Of a stretch of DNA of 64,000 nt, positions 36,875-50,500 are shown in pieces. Source of the DNA: Reclinomonas americana ATCC 50394. Lineage: Eukaryota > Jakobida > Jakobea > Jakobida. The stretch lies in assembly GCA_048213135.1 (NCBI GenBank), contig PS015249.1, positions 26,747 through 90,746 of the forward strand, in the 5' to 3' direction. The number at the start of each line of letters is the position of its first letter. The first letter of the stretch is position 1. The translations under genes and the position numbers were made by a program. The notes under the pieces were generated by a model. That model saw nothing but the letters and a program-made list of their open reading frames with translations, did not search any database and was not told the origin of the DNA.

Positions 36875-39800
36875 GTGTGTGTGTGTCGGTGGGTTGGTTC
36901 GTTGTTCGTTCGTCGTCGTACGTACTACTCTGTCGTCGTACGGACCGACGGACGGAGTAGGTACGGTACGAGGACGGAGGGGACGGACGNNNNNNNNNNN
37001 NNNNNNNNNNNNNNNNNNNNNNNNNNNNNNNNNNNNNNNNNNNNNNNNNNNNNNNNNNNNNNNNNNNNNNNNNNNNNNNNNNNNNNNNNNNNNNNNNNNN
37101 NNNNNNNNNNNNNNNNNNNNNNNNNNNNNNNNNNNNNNNNNNNNNNNNNNNNNNNNNNNNNNNNNNNNNNNNNNNNNNNNNNNNNNNNNNNNNNNNNNNN
37201 NNNNNNNNNNNNNNNNNNNNNNNNNNNNNNNNNNNNNNNNNNNNNNNNNNNNNNNNNNNNNNNNNNNNNNNNNNNNNNNNNNNNNNNNNNNNNNNNNNNN
37301 NNNNNNNNNNNNNNNNNNNNNNNNNNNNNNNNNNNNNNNNNNNNNNNNNNNNNNNNNNNNNNNNNNNNNNNNNNNNNNNNNNNNNNNNNNNNNNNNNNNN
37401 NNNNNNNNNNNNNNNNNNNNNNNNNNNNNNNNNNNNNNNNNNNNNNNNNNNNNNNNNNNNNNNNNNNNNNNNNNNNNNNNNNNNNNNNNNNNNNNNNNNN
37501 NNNNNNNNNNNNNNNNNNNNNNNNNNNNNNNNNNNNNNNNNNNNNNNNNNNNNNNNNNNNNNNNNNNNNNNNNNNNNNNNNNNNNNNNNNNNNNNNNNNN
37601 NNNNNNNNNNNNNNNNNNNNNNNNNNNNNNNNNNNNNNNNNNNNNNNNNNNNNNNNNNNNNNNNNNNNNNNNNNNNNNNNNNNNNNNNNNNNNNNNNNNN
37701 NNNNNNNNNNNNNNNNNNNNNNNNNNNNNNNNNNNNNNNNNNNNNNNNNNNNNNNNNNNNNNNNNNNNNNNNNNNNNNNNNNNNNNNNNNNNNNNNNNNN
37801 NNNNNNNNNNNNNNNNNNNNNNNNNNNNNNNNNNNNNNNNNNNNNNNNNNNNNNNNNNNNNNNNNNNNNNNNNNNNNNNNNNNNNNNNNNNNNNNNNNNN
37901 NNNNNNNNNNNNNNNNNNNNNNNNNNNNNNNNNNNNNNNNNNNNNNNNNNNNNNNNNNNNNNNNNNNNNGCCGTCAACTCGCTCTTGGTGACCATTGCCG
38001 CCTCGCGTGTGAGCACGGCCGCCGACGGCACCCTCGCTGTACCGTACATCCGCCTTCGGCCGTACAGCAGTCTATACTTCTTTCTTTCTTCTCTCTCTCT
38101 CTCTCTCTCTCTCTCTATGTGTGTGTGTGCGTGGGGTTGTCGTTGTTCTTCGTCCGTGACGTCCTAATTCTATTTCCGTTTATTCGTCGTTTTCTTCATC
38201 CTCCTCTCTCTCTCTCTCAGTGCGTGCGTGTGTGCTTCGTACTTATCCCTGTCCTTGCTTTCTCTCTTTCATTTTCTTTCTCTTCCCTCTCTCTCTCCCC
38301 TCCCCTCTCCTATCACCTCGCTTCGGTGTCTTTGCCCCTGCTCTCCCTCTCTTCCCTTGTCTCCCTCTCCTCCCTTCCCTTGTCTCCCTCTCCCCTTCCC
38401 TTATTCCCTTCCCCTCTACCTTCCCTTAATGTCCTCTGTGTCACCACGCAGTGCGCACGCTCCTCTCGGACTCGGTGACCGCCTCGACAGTGGCGGCCAA
38501 TCGCACCGTGATCACGCTCTCGCTGACTACGGTGTTGGCCGGCGAGGCCAGCTCGCGTTCTGTCGAAGTGGCGGACAGCAACAGTGGCACAACGCTCGCC
38601 ACGATTGGCGACTGCACGTTGAGCAGCAGCCGAGGCGTGTCGCAGACGTGCCAGTACCGCACGCCAGCCGGCTACATCGAATCGTACATTTCGCTGCAGG
38701 CGCGTGTACGCACCAGCTCGAACTTGGGCCTGTGGTCCGATGTCGGCTCCGTGTACCTCGGGCCTCGTGTCCTCAGCGCCTCGGTCGACTCGATCACGGT
38801 CGACAGCTCCAGCATTACTGCGTCGTCGTTCACACTCGTGCTCAAGGCATCGCGCGTCAGCTCCAAGAGCGATGGCGGAGCGCCGCAGTTTGTCGTCGTT
38901 GATGCGTCGTCCAACAAGAGCGTGACGCTCGATCCGAGTGTGTGTGCCTGGTCGGCGCTCACCACTTCTGCCACGTGCCGCGTGGTTGGACTGCCGGCGG
39001 ACACAAACTATGTGCTGCAGGCGCGTCTCGTATCGGATGTGACTCCCTCCGTGCCGCCTGTAGCCCAGAGCGAATTGTCAGCCACCGTTGTCAATGGTTT
39101 GCCGAGTGCGTTTCGTGATCGTCCTCCGCTGTCGCTCACTCCGCACCAATGCATTTTCGCAGCGCGTACTCTTCTCGGCGACCAAATCTCGGTGGAGGTG
39201 ACGACGCCGTACCGCACCGCACTTACGCTGTCGCTGTATGCGTCGCTTGGTGAAGAGGAGGGTGAGCAGGTGACAGCCGCGCGCACCTACGAGGTGTACA
39301 AGGTGGAGACGGAGGGTCAGAGTGGCCAGCCGTTGCCGCAACTGGCGCCGTGCCTGTGGGCGCGCTCGGAGCCGACGCAGTGCACGCTGGTGTTGGATGC
39401 GTCGGTTCTTGTAGTGTCGCTGCGTGTGCGTACCCGCACCGCCAACAACACAAGTGGCTGGTCTGGCGCCTTGAGCGTTTCTCTCGATTCGCGGCCGCTG
39501 CAGCTCGACTTGTCGGCCGCGGTGGCCTCCACTGCCGATGCTGTCGGCGTCAACTCGCTGCTCGTGGTCATTACGGCCTCGCAAGTGAGCGCAGTTGCCG
39601 ACGGCACTGCGCCGCAGTTTGTGGTGCTCGACGCCTTCGAAGGAGGCAACGTGCGCTACTCTACAGATCCGGCGGTGTGTGCTTGGTCGCCTCAGTCGAC
39701 GACAAGCACGTGCCGTGTGTTGGGACTACCTCCGGCTTCCTTGGTGCAGCTGCGAATCCGCGCAGTCTCCGATCTCGCCGAGTCACCCGTCGCGCAGAGT

Positions 39801-42800
39801 GGACTGTCGGAGGCGATTGCAGGTACGCAGCTGATATCTCTCCCTTCTCCTCCCCCACTTTGCCTCTTTCGCTCATCACCCTTCTCCTTCTCTCTTCGCA
39901 ACACGCAGCACAAACCCTGCTGGCCGACACGGTGTCACTGATTTCCGGATCGGCAAACCGCGCTCGCATTGTCCTTACGCTCATTCCTGCGCGACCCGCC
40001 AATGTCCCCGAAGTGAGCGGCCGCTTCTTCGAGGTGATGAACGACGACGGCACTGGCGCAGTGTTGCCATTCGCCGACATGTGCGCGTGGCCGAGTGGCG
40101 AGCAGGCCGCATTGTGCACTGTGGTTCTGCCTGCAAATTTCACCGCCGACAGCATTGTGCTCCGCGCTCGTGTGCGCACTGAAGGCAACCGTGGCCTCTA
40201 CTCGGCGCCATTGCTGATTGCGCCCTTGTCGCCGCGTCCGTACGACGTGGCGGTGACAGCTTCCATTGCCGTAGATGCCGATGCAGTCGCCGTCAACTCG
40301 CTCTTGGTGACCATTGCCGCCTCGCGTGTGAGCACGGCCGCCGACGGCACCGCGCCGCAGTTTGTGATCTTCAACGCCACTGCCGTCGGCACGCCGTACA
40401 CCACCGATCCGCCAGTGTGTCCGTGGTCGCGCACCTCGCAGACTACGACATGCCGCGTTCTCGGCGTTCCCGCTGGCACCGCTGTTCAGCTGCGCGCGCG
40501 CGCCGTGTCCGACACCAATCCGTCGCCGGTGGCACAGAGCGACTTGTCGCCGCTCTTCAACGGTCTGTGTCATGCCTCCCCTGCGTTTTGTGTCCATCAC
40601 TTTGTCTCGGCTCATCATCATTATTCCACTCCACGCGCGCGCGCATCTGCACAGGTCTCACAATGCTCGCCGACACGGTGGTGGTGACGTTTGGCGCGAC
40701 GACCAATCGTGCTCGTGTCTCTGTCGTTCTCACGCCGACGGCTGCCACGTATGGAGTCGATGTCGGCAATCGCTACTTTGAGGTGTTCAACAGTGGCGAC
40801 GGTCAGCTGCTGCCATTTGTCGGTGCTTGCACGTGGCCTGCCGCCAGTGGCGCATCAGCGTGCACTGTGGCGCTGCCGGCTGGTTTCTCGGCGGGCAGCG
40901 TTGCCCTCCGTGCGCGAGTGCGCACTGCCAACAATGTCGGTGTGTATTCGCCGTCGGTGGAGACCGCCCTCGACCCGCGGCCTCTCGATGTGGCGGTGTC
41001 GGGCGCGGTCACCGAGAGTGCTGTCTCCGCGTTGACGGTGGTGTTGACGGCGACTCGCGTGAGCACGAAGGGTGACGGTAGCGCGCCACAGTTTATAGTG
41101 GCCGACGCCAACAACAGCGACATTGTGTACACACTCGACCCGCCCACCTGCACCTGGTCTGCCGAGTCCGCCACGACCACGTGCCGTGTTCTTAATGTGC
41201 CATCGGCAAGCCTGTTGCAGCTGCGCGCACGAGTGATCTCCGATGCCAACTCCTCACCGCTCGCGTGGAGCGACTGGTCGGCCGCGTTTGAAGGTTCTCC
41301 TCTCGGCAAGTGTGCTTCCAATTCTGTGTCCCCTTCATCTGACACTCGTCTCGCAGGTCAAACTCTCTTGCCAGACACTGTCATGTTCACGATTGGCACC
41401 GCCAACCGCGCACGGATCGACCTGACGCTGACATCGATGAATGGAAGCCTGCGAGCCGCCGATGCAGGGAGTCGCTACTTTGAAGTTGTTGACAATGGGG
41501 CTGGCACCACGCTTCCGTTTGTCGACGCGTGCGTGTGGCCTGGCACGAGTGTACCGGTGAACTGCACCGTGGCGCTGCCGGCTGGCTTTGCGGCCGGAAG
41601 TGTGGCGCTGCGCGCTCGCGTTCACACCATCAACAACACTGGCTTGTTCTCGGCGCCTGTCGAGACGGCACTCGGACCGCGACCCTACGACATTTCACTG
41701 GTGGCCGAAGTCGCCGACTCGAGCACCGCTGTCGCTGTCGATTCGCTGCTCATCACCGTCACTGCGTCGCGTCCGAGCAGGGGCGACGACGGCACCGCAC
41801 CGCAGTTTGTGGTGGTGGACGCCAGCAACGAGCGCACTCTGCTACAGCTCAGTCCGGCTGTGTGTGCCTGGTCTCCCACCTCGTCTTCCAGCACGTGCCG
41901 CGTGCTTGGCCTGCCGCCAGGCACACAGGTGCTGCTGCGAGTGCGCGCCGTGTCTGACACGAACGCATCGCCTCTGGCGCAGAGCTCCTTGTCGGCAGTG
42001 TTTGGTGGTGCGTCTTTTTCTTTCTCTCCCCCACTCTAACTCTCTCTCTCTCTCTCACTCGCTCGCTCACCTTTCCCACCTCCACCACAGGTCAAACCAT
42101 GTTGGCCGACACGGTGGCGGTGGCGATTGGCGCTGCAAATCGCGCACAAGTGTCGCTGAGCTTGACACCAACCGTCGCCGTCTATCGCACGAATGTGGGT
42201 GCGCGGCAGTACGAGGTGGTGAACAGCGACAGCGGCAGTGTGCTGCCGTTTGTCGGCTCGTGCAACTGGGTGAGCGGCGAGCAACTCTCTTCGTCGTGCA
42301 CTGTGTCGCTGCCGGCTGGATTCGCCGCCCGCAATATTACGCTGCAGGCGCGGGTGCGCACGGCCACCAATTTTGGCGTTTTCTCTGCACCTGTCCAATC
42401 ACCGCTTGGTCCGCGACCCCTCGACGTGGCCGTCACTGCCTCCGTGTTGGCGAACAGCGCGACTGCCACCTCACTTACTGTGGTTCTGGCCGCCTCACGA
42501 GCAAGCTCTGTGGACGATGGAAGCGCTCCGCAGTTTGTCATTGCCGATGCGGAGAGCTCTTCTGCCTCGTACGCTCTTGATCCGAGCACATGTGTGTGGT
42601 CGAGCGCGATGCCAGTATCGTGCCGCATTCTCGGGCTGCCTTCCGACTCGGCGCTGCAATTCGTTTCGCGTGTCATTTCGGACAAGCTCGATCCGACGTC
42701 GCCGTTGGCCTGGAGCGCCGTCTCGTCCGTGTTCACCGGTCTGCCATCCTGCCTTCCTTTACAATGCTTTCTTGTACTCCTGTCGTTATTGACTTGTCAT

Positions 42801-45800
42801 CTCTCCCAGGCCGCACCCTGCTTGCCGACACTGTCGCTGTCAGCGTGGAATCTGCCGACCGCAGCCGCATGGTGCTGAATCTGCTGCCGTCGCTGAACCG
42901 TCAGTCACCCAAGGACACGCCGCTGGCCGCGCGGTCATTTGAGGTGCTGCCCGCCGGCGACGTTGTGCTCACCATGGACGAGCAGTGTGTGTGGGCCGGC
43001 AACGCGGTGCCCGTCACGTGCACTTTGTCGCTGCCTGCCGGTTTCACCGGTCGCACAGTGTCACTCCGTTTGCGTGTGCGCACGGAAGACAATGTCGGCG
43101 AGTGGACGCCCACCCTCTCTGTGGCTCTCGCGACGCGAGTCCTCGACGTCAATGTCGCGGGCGTGGTGGCTACCGACGGAGTCAGTGTGCACTCACTGTC
43201 GTTGACGATTATGCCGTCGCGAGTGAGCAACAGCAACGACGGCACAGCACCTCAGTTCCTGGTGGTCGACGCCGACAACACCAGTTCGCTCTTCACGCTC
43301 GACCCGCCAGTGTGCGTCTGGTCATCTTCGTCGTTGTCGACTGGCTGTCGAGTGCTCGGATTGCCGTCGGACTCGGACGTACGTCTCCGCGTGCTCGCCG
43401 TCTCGGATCACCGCGCCGACGGCACAGATCCCGTGGGCGTGAGCCCGCTGTCGTCAGTGATCACTGGTGCGTTATTGCCATTCTCCTCCTCCTTTGTCGC
43501 CCATGGAATGCCGACTTTAATTGCTCACCTTCTCTTCGTGTGTCGTCGTCTCTTCCCAGCTCGAACCCTGCTGGCCGACACTGTCTCCTTGACCGAGTTG
43601 ACGGCTGATCGCGGCTCCATTTTGCTGTCGCTGCTGGCGTCGCTGAATCTGGACGCCGTCCGTCCCGACCAACTGGCACCTCGCTCGTTCGAGGTCATTG
43701 CCAGCACGACGCGCAGCGTGCTGCCGTTTGCCGACGCGTGTGCGTGGACCGCCGATGCCGCCAGCACTTGCCGAGTGCAACTTCCCACCGGCTACACCGC
43801 CACCAGCATCACGATCGCTGCGCGCCTGCGCACCGCCAACAACATTGGCGTCTTCTCGCCGACCTTGATGTTTGCACTGGCTCCGCGCCCGCTGGACGTG
43901 ACTGTCACTGGAGGCGTGGTGGAGGGTGGCGTCACCACGGAGTCCATTCTCTTGTCGCTGACCGTGTCGCGAGTGAGCTCGGCCGCCGACGGCGCCGTAC
44001 CGCAGTTTGTCATTGCCAAGGCCGACAACACGGACGTCGCGTACACGCTAAGTCCGTTTGTGTGTGGCTGGTCTTCGACCTCGCTCACGTCGTCGTGCTT
44101 GGTGGTCGGTCTCGCTCCCGACTCGCTGTACCGCTTCCGTGTCCGCGCCGTCTCCGACCGCAACGTTGGTCTGGATCCGGTGGCCGCCGGTGCCTTTTCT
44201 GACGTGATTGTTGGCCGCACCATTCTGGCCGACACTGTCTCCCTGGCGGTTGTGACGGCCTATCGCAGCGGCATCACTGTGACACTCTCTCCGTCCACCA
44301 ATATCGAAGGAGACGTGTCGTCGGCGCGCACATTTGAGGTTTCCACCGAGTCCGGCACTGTGCTCTCGTTCATTGGTCCGTGCGCGTGGAGCGCCAGCAT
44401 GAGCAGCACGTGTGTGGTGGCGCTGCCGAGTGGCTTTGCCGACTCGTCAATCTCGATTCGCGCTCGTGTGCGGAGCAGCGTCAACGTGGGCGTGTACTCG
44501 GCCTTATCTCGCGCCTCTATCACCAGCCGACCGCTGGATGTGGTGTTGTCGGCGTCGGTGGACATGAGCTCCGTTACCGTGTCATCGTTTGTGGTGTCGG
44601 TGCTCGCCTCGCGCGTCAGCACGGTCAACGACGGCTCCGCCCCACAATTCATTTTCGTGGACGCCACCAAGACGAACACGGTGCTGGCCACTGATCCTGC
44701 CGTGTGTGTGTGGTCGCCGTCTTCCATGTCGACTTTGTGCCGCCTGGTTCAGCTACCGGCCGATGCCAGCGTGCAAGTTCGCGTGCGTGCCATTTCCGAT
44801 CCAACAGCCCTCGGCATCAGCGAGCTCTCCGACATTGTTGGCGGTTGCGTCCTTTTTTCTTCGTTCTGCCCCTTGCACCGAAAAAATGCCCGTGTCGCTG
44901 ACTGTTTCTTTACTCATGCCATCGTTGCAGCTCGCACAATGCTGCCCGACACGGTGGCAGTCAGTGTCTCGGCGGCCAGTCGCGCCTCTGTCTCAGTCGT
45001 GCTGAAACCGGCCGCCTACATTGAATCGGCGCGCGGCGAGAGTCGTGCCTACGAAGTGTTTGACACCGATCGCAGCGCGCTGTTGCCGTTTGTGGGCGAC
45101 TGCGTCTTCTTGGTGAACAAGGCCGCCAACTGCACAGTGGCGTTGCCGGCAAGCACCACAGCTCTGACGCTGACGCTGAATGCGCGAGTTCGCACTGCGA
45201 CCAATGTTGGCGTCTTGTCGGCCCCGGTCACCACCTCACTGGCACCGCGTCCGCTTGCCGTCGTACTCACCGGCGCCATTACCGCTGACACTGGCGCCAC
45301 TGCGTCGTCGTTGATGGTCACCATCACGGCTTCGCGGACCAGCACGGCCGACGACGGCAGCGTGCCGCAGTTCCTGATTGCGGGCGTCGACGACTTGCAA
45401 AAGCCGTACACCTTGGAGCCTGCCGTGTGCGCGTGGTCGGCGACCTCTTTGAACACCACGTGTAGCATTGTTTCGTTGCCGGCCGACAGCTCGCTGCAAT
45501 TCAAGATTCGCGCCGTTGCCGGATACAAGGCGGGTGCCGAGCCTGTGGCCCAGAGCGAGTGGTCGTCCGCGTTTGCAGGTTTGTGCTCATTTTTTCCCTG
45601 TGTCTCTTTTTCTCGTGTCTTACTCAAGCGCTCTCTGTTTAAATTGCAGGAAAAACCCTCTTGGCACAATCGGTGACGGCTGTATCCGTTGTCTCTGTAC
45701 GCAGCACCGGCGTCACTGTGTCGGTGACGGCAAGCGCATCCCCGAGTGCGGCTGCTGCCGCGTCGGCCGTGTTCGAGTTCATCGACTCTGCGACGTCCTT

Positions 45801-47496
45801 GGCGCTTCCGCTGACTGGAAAGTGTGCGTGGAGTGACTCGAAACCGACGACATGCCTCTTGTCCACCGTGCCGCGCAATGCCGACCTGGTCTTCCGTGCT
45901 CGCGTGCGCACGGCCAGCAATGTTGGCGCCATGTCGTCGCCAGTCACTGCGACGCAGATCCGCGACCCGAAGCCGTCAGTTGTCACTGTGGCACTGACGC
46001 TGCTTCCTGGTTCTGTGGTGGACGGCAGTTCGGCGGTGTTGCAACTGAAGGCGTCGGCGGCCCCGTCGGCGGACCTCGTGCAGCCCTATTTTGCCGTGGA
46101 CAGCAGCAATGAGAAGGTGCTGGCGTGGGTCAAACCGTGTCTGTGGACCTCGGCAGTCGCACAGACGTGCACTGTCACCGGACTGGCGTCGGACTCGCGT
46201 CTCCAGCTCCGTGCACGCGTGCAAGTCGGCGACGATGTCGATCTGCCATTGGTCGCTGGCCCCTGGAGTGCTCCGCTGGCTGGTGTGTCACTCTGTGTTT
46301 ATTCCCCGTACCTGAGTTTCTTGTTGCTCACACTATTCAAACAGTTCGCACGCTGATCGATGTGAGCGTGACGTTGAGTCTCGGCTCGTCGTCGCTGAGT
46401 TCGCTGACGATCTCGGTGTTGGCGAGTGCCGGGCCCTCTGGTGCTGGACCGTACTCTGTCGAAGTGGTCGACACGTCGACCAACACGGTGTTGGCGTTCC
46501 CGAACGGGTGCGACTGGACCAAGACGGCCACCGACTGCACGCTGCCGTTCCTTCGACCGGCCGTGACCATGCTTTTGCGTGCTCGTGTGCGCAACAATGG
46601 AAACGTGGGTCCGTTTAGTGTGGCGCTCCCTGTTTCCACCCAGTTGCGACCGCTGCAGCTGCAAATCAATGGCGGTGCGTGTCCTCGCCCCCTCCTCTTC
46701 ACCAGTTGCGGGCGCAGCCGCAGAATTTCCTGACTCGTGTTTTTGAACAGGCGACGGCGTGATTGCCCTGACAGACGACTCGCGTCTCACTGCCGTGGTG
46801 GCCGATCCCGAAGCCTCCTCACGTCTCGTGGCAGTTGCGTGGGAGGTGGAGCTCATCCATAGATTGCTCTTCCCCTCTCTTACACATTGTGTGCATGCGT
46901 TCAGTCGCTAACGCCGACATTTGTGTGGACTTGCACGGCCGTCACTGGCATGTGCCCGGACGCCCTGTTCTCGGCCGCGACTACGAGTACGCTGACGCTG
47001 GCTGCCGGCTCGCTGCCGGTGGGTTCGTACACAATTTCGTGCACAGCGACCAAGGGCACGCGATCGGCCACGGCCACATCGCTGCTCAGTGTCAGCCGAT
47101 CGGCCTCTATCAAGTTCTCAGTGGTTCGTCACCAGCAATCAGTCGGTGCTTTCTATTTGTCATGTGTAGCGCGCAATCAATAACACGCTTGGTGTCGTCG
47201 ATGCAGATTGCACGTCCCCCGGCCGATGCACCATGGAATGTAAAGCTCGACGCTGGCGCTTCGTTTGCCGTGTCGGCAGTGGTGTCGTCGGGGCCCGCGC
47301 GATTTGCGTGGTCGGTGGCCGACGCGAACGGCGATGCGATTGATGTCAGCGACGCCGAGCGCTTCACCATTATCCCGTCGATTGCCGACACACAGCCGCC
47401 GTCGATTCGTGTTCTTCCGAATGCGCTGGGTGGTGATACGTTCTACGTGTTTTCACTGTCGGTCACGCCGACCGCCGCTGGTGTGGCTCCAGGTGA

Positions 47497-47539
<43 letters not shown>

Positions 47540-50500
47540 GAGAGAGGAGGGAGGGGGTAGGGGAAGGAGGAGGAGGAGAGAAGAAGGAGGAGGGAGGGGG
47601 GTAGGGGAGGAGGGAGAGAGAGAAGCGAGAGAGTGACATTGTTCCTGCTTCTCCTATTTTATTGTTTACCATCCCGTCACTCCATCGTTGCAGTCGTGGC
47701 CACCACGCGCGTGGTCACCAATGGACCGCCGACCGTGGGAAGGATCACGGTGACTCCCGCCACTGGCGAGGCTCTCACCACGCCGTTTACGCTGGAGGCA
47801 ACCGACTTTAAGGATACTGACCTGCCGCTGGCCTACACCTTCTTCTACATTGACCCGGTCACCTCGGCGCGCATTGTTATTAGCAGCTCGCCGAATCCGT
47901 CGCTGCCGTTGCAGCAGTTGCCTGCGGGCGACGTCAATGATGGAAAGCTGGTGGTCGGCGTTTCTGTGCGCGATGCCTATCTGGCCGAGTTGCGTTTCCA
48001 TGTGTGGACAACCCGTTGGCACACGCTGTGTCACTCACTCACCACATGGTGCAGGTCGAGTACCACCACGGTTGTGCGTGTGACGCCTTTGGCCGGCGGT
48101 TCGATGACCGCCTCGCTGGAGCGCTTCAACAAGAACCTCGGCGGCAGCTTGATTGCCGACGGCACTGTGCTGTTGCGTCACTTCTTCAATTATATCGAAC
48201 CGCGCGATGCTGTGTCTCACTTGCTTCTGCTTTACAGCGATGCCGACAAGGCTGCGAGCATTGTCGGCAAGTATCAGCTTTCGTTGTCACTCGTCTCGTC
48301 TTCGGAGTTGGCGGACACCTTTTTCGGGCAGCAAAATGGTGAGAGACATAATGTGAGTCGATGTGCTTGTGTATGTGGACTCAACGGTGTGCATTGTGAC
48401 GGACGCAGCCACATCGGAGGCCGCTCGTCTGGGTCTTGTTCAGATGGGAGCCGACTTGCGCACCATTGCAGGCAGTGGGGTGGACCTGGCAAACTCGCCA
48501 GACCTCGTGTCGTCCATGATGCATGCCTGCAACATCGCCGCAGAGTTGCGTCAGGGACAGAGAGTGAGAAGTGTAGGAAGAGGGCCATGTGCTGAATTGT
48601 CCACATGTACAGGAACACGTCTCGTATGCTGGCGTCCTCGGCCGCCACCTCCGTTCTCGCTTTGTCGGGCCACGTGGTTGAAGTCGCCGCGACGCTGGCC
48701 GAGAATAGCTCCTCGTTCGACGACGACTCCATGTCGGTGCGTCTAGTGATACCTCTCTGCGTGCCTGTCCTGTTGCTGACTTGCGTGCAATAGCGCATGA
48801 TGAATATGGTCGACTCAATGCTCGTGCACTCGTCGACTGCGACCACCATGATGGGCGATCAGTCGTCCCTGGCAACGCTTGTGGCTCGTGGTGCCGAAGC
48901 GGTTTCCAGCACATTGTTGCAGTCGACGCTGCAAAAGGTGCCGGGTGAAGAAGCCATGCAGTTCTCAGGCACGGCCATCCAGTCGGGTGTGTCGTCACAT
49001 CTCGTGGCGGGCGCCGACACGCCAGGCGTGCAGGTTCACTTTTTTGTCAGCGCATCGAGTATCCGTTTGCCTGCTTCGCTTGACTGACACAATTGTGTGT
49101 TGCGCAGCTGGGCACCGCAAGCACCGGCAGTCTCTTGTCGGCCACCTCGTCAGAGAACATGACCACTGGTACACCGTTCATTCTCCCGCCGAGTTACGCT
49201 CAACTGGCGTCGGATGGAACGCGCACCGGTGCTTTTGTGTCACTGGAGTATGCGAGAGGTATGCACGGCGGGGCAATGGAAGTTCCTTCATGGCTCATGA
49301 ACTGAATGTGGTGCGCCGTTGCAGGTTACAATCCGTACGCGGGGCAAATGTCGGAAAACGGATCCGGGGCTCGATTGGCCTCGTCCATTCAGTCGTTCTC
49401 CATCTACGACCCCGACGGCAACTTGGTGCCGGTGGAGAATCAGACCGACAAGCACATTTTTGAGATTTTGAGTATCGACAGTGCCCTGTTCGCCGACCGC
49501 CAGCATGTGTTGGTTCGTTTTTTTATAGGTCCCTGAAGATTCAATCACTTGCTTCTTGCTCATCGTCGTCACGCAGCAACAAGCACTGGAGTACGCTTCC
49601 AACTGCGGCACGCGTAAGACGCGCCGAATCGGTGCTCGCGTCTACCCTGACACACGCTACGTGAGCGTCACGAACGTGTGCCCGCACTCGACCAATGGTG
49701 CGTTAGGGGTCCATTGCTCTTCATTTAGCTACCTCTGTCTGCTCACGAGTGTGACGGGGCTGCAGAGACGACAAACCCGCCCTCGTTCGACCTGTGCAAG
49801 TTCTGGGCACCGACCGATGGGGAGTGGTCGGCCGACGGGTGCGACACGCTGCTGAAAGTGCGCGGAGGATCTCGCGATGTTATCGGCGTCGGGTGCGCCT
49901 GCAACCATTTTACGGATTTCAGCATCGACTTTGAGAATGCCTTTGCGGTGCAATTTTTGATTGTCGAGTTGCGTGGCTGACTTGTTGCCAGGCACCACTC
50001 CCATTCCGCTGTTCACGCTGTTGCATCGCGTAGCCCAACGGACTTGAGTCTGGTGCTGGAGAGCGGTGTGCTGGAGAGCTGGATCTTTGCGTGCATCCTT
50101 CTCATCAACATTATCTATGTGGTGCTGTGGATCGTCATGTACCGTGTGGATAACGTTGCGTGCTTCCTGCGCGTGTGCTTGGCACCATCTCACGTCTCTT
50201 GCTAACGAAAATTTTCCTCGTTGAGCGCAGCAAGAGGATGAGACGCTGATTCGCAAATTCTTTGTCAAGAAGCTGTACGCACTGGAGACCGTTCGTGTGG
50301 TGCGTGGCGCTCAAGTCTTCGTCACTCCTACGCATCGGCTCGTGTCTGAAGGAAACTTTTGATTGCTGTGCGCAGCGGAGTAACGCATTGCCCAAGTACC
50401 GCGGCATGTTTGCGTTCTCGCAGCTGGTATCGCAGCTGATGAAATCCAAGAGCCGACCGGCAAGCGCGAATCCAAGCGAGCGTGAGCTGGACGAGTTGCC

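Noticed and set aside
36774-38167. 400-700-codon frames running through the 980-nt gap
   Set aside because: Continuity exists only because N was translated as X; the flanks are intronic (CT)n and a module fragment.
39078-39584. Antisense and alternate-frame open frames across the module array
   Set aside because: Shadows of GC-rich third positions in the coding frame; no domain-like sequence or splice signals.
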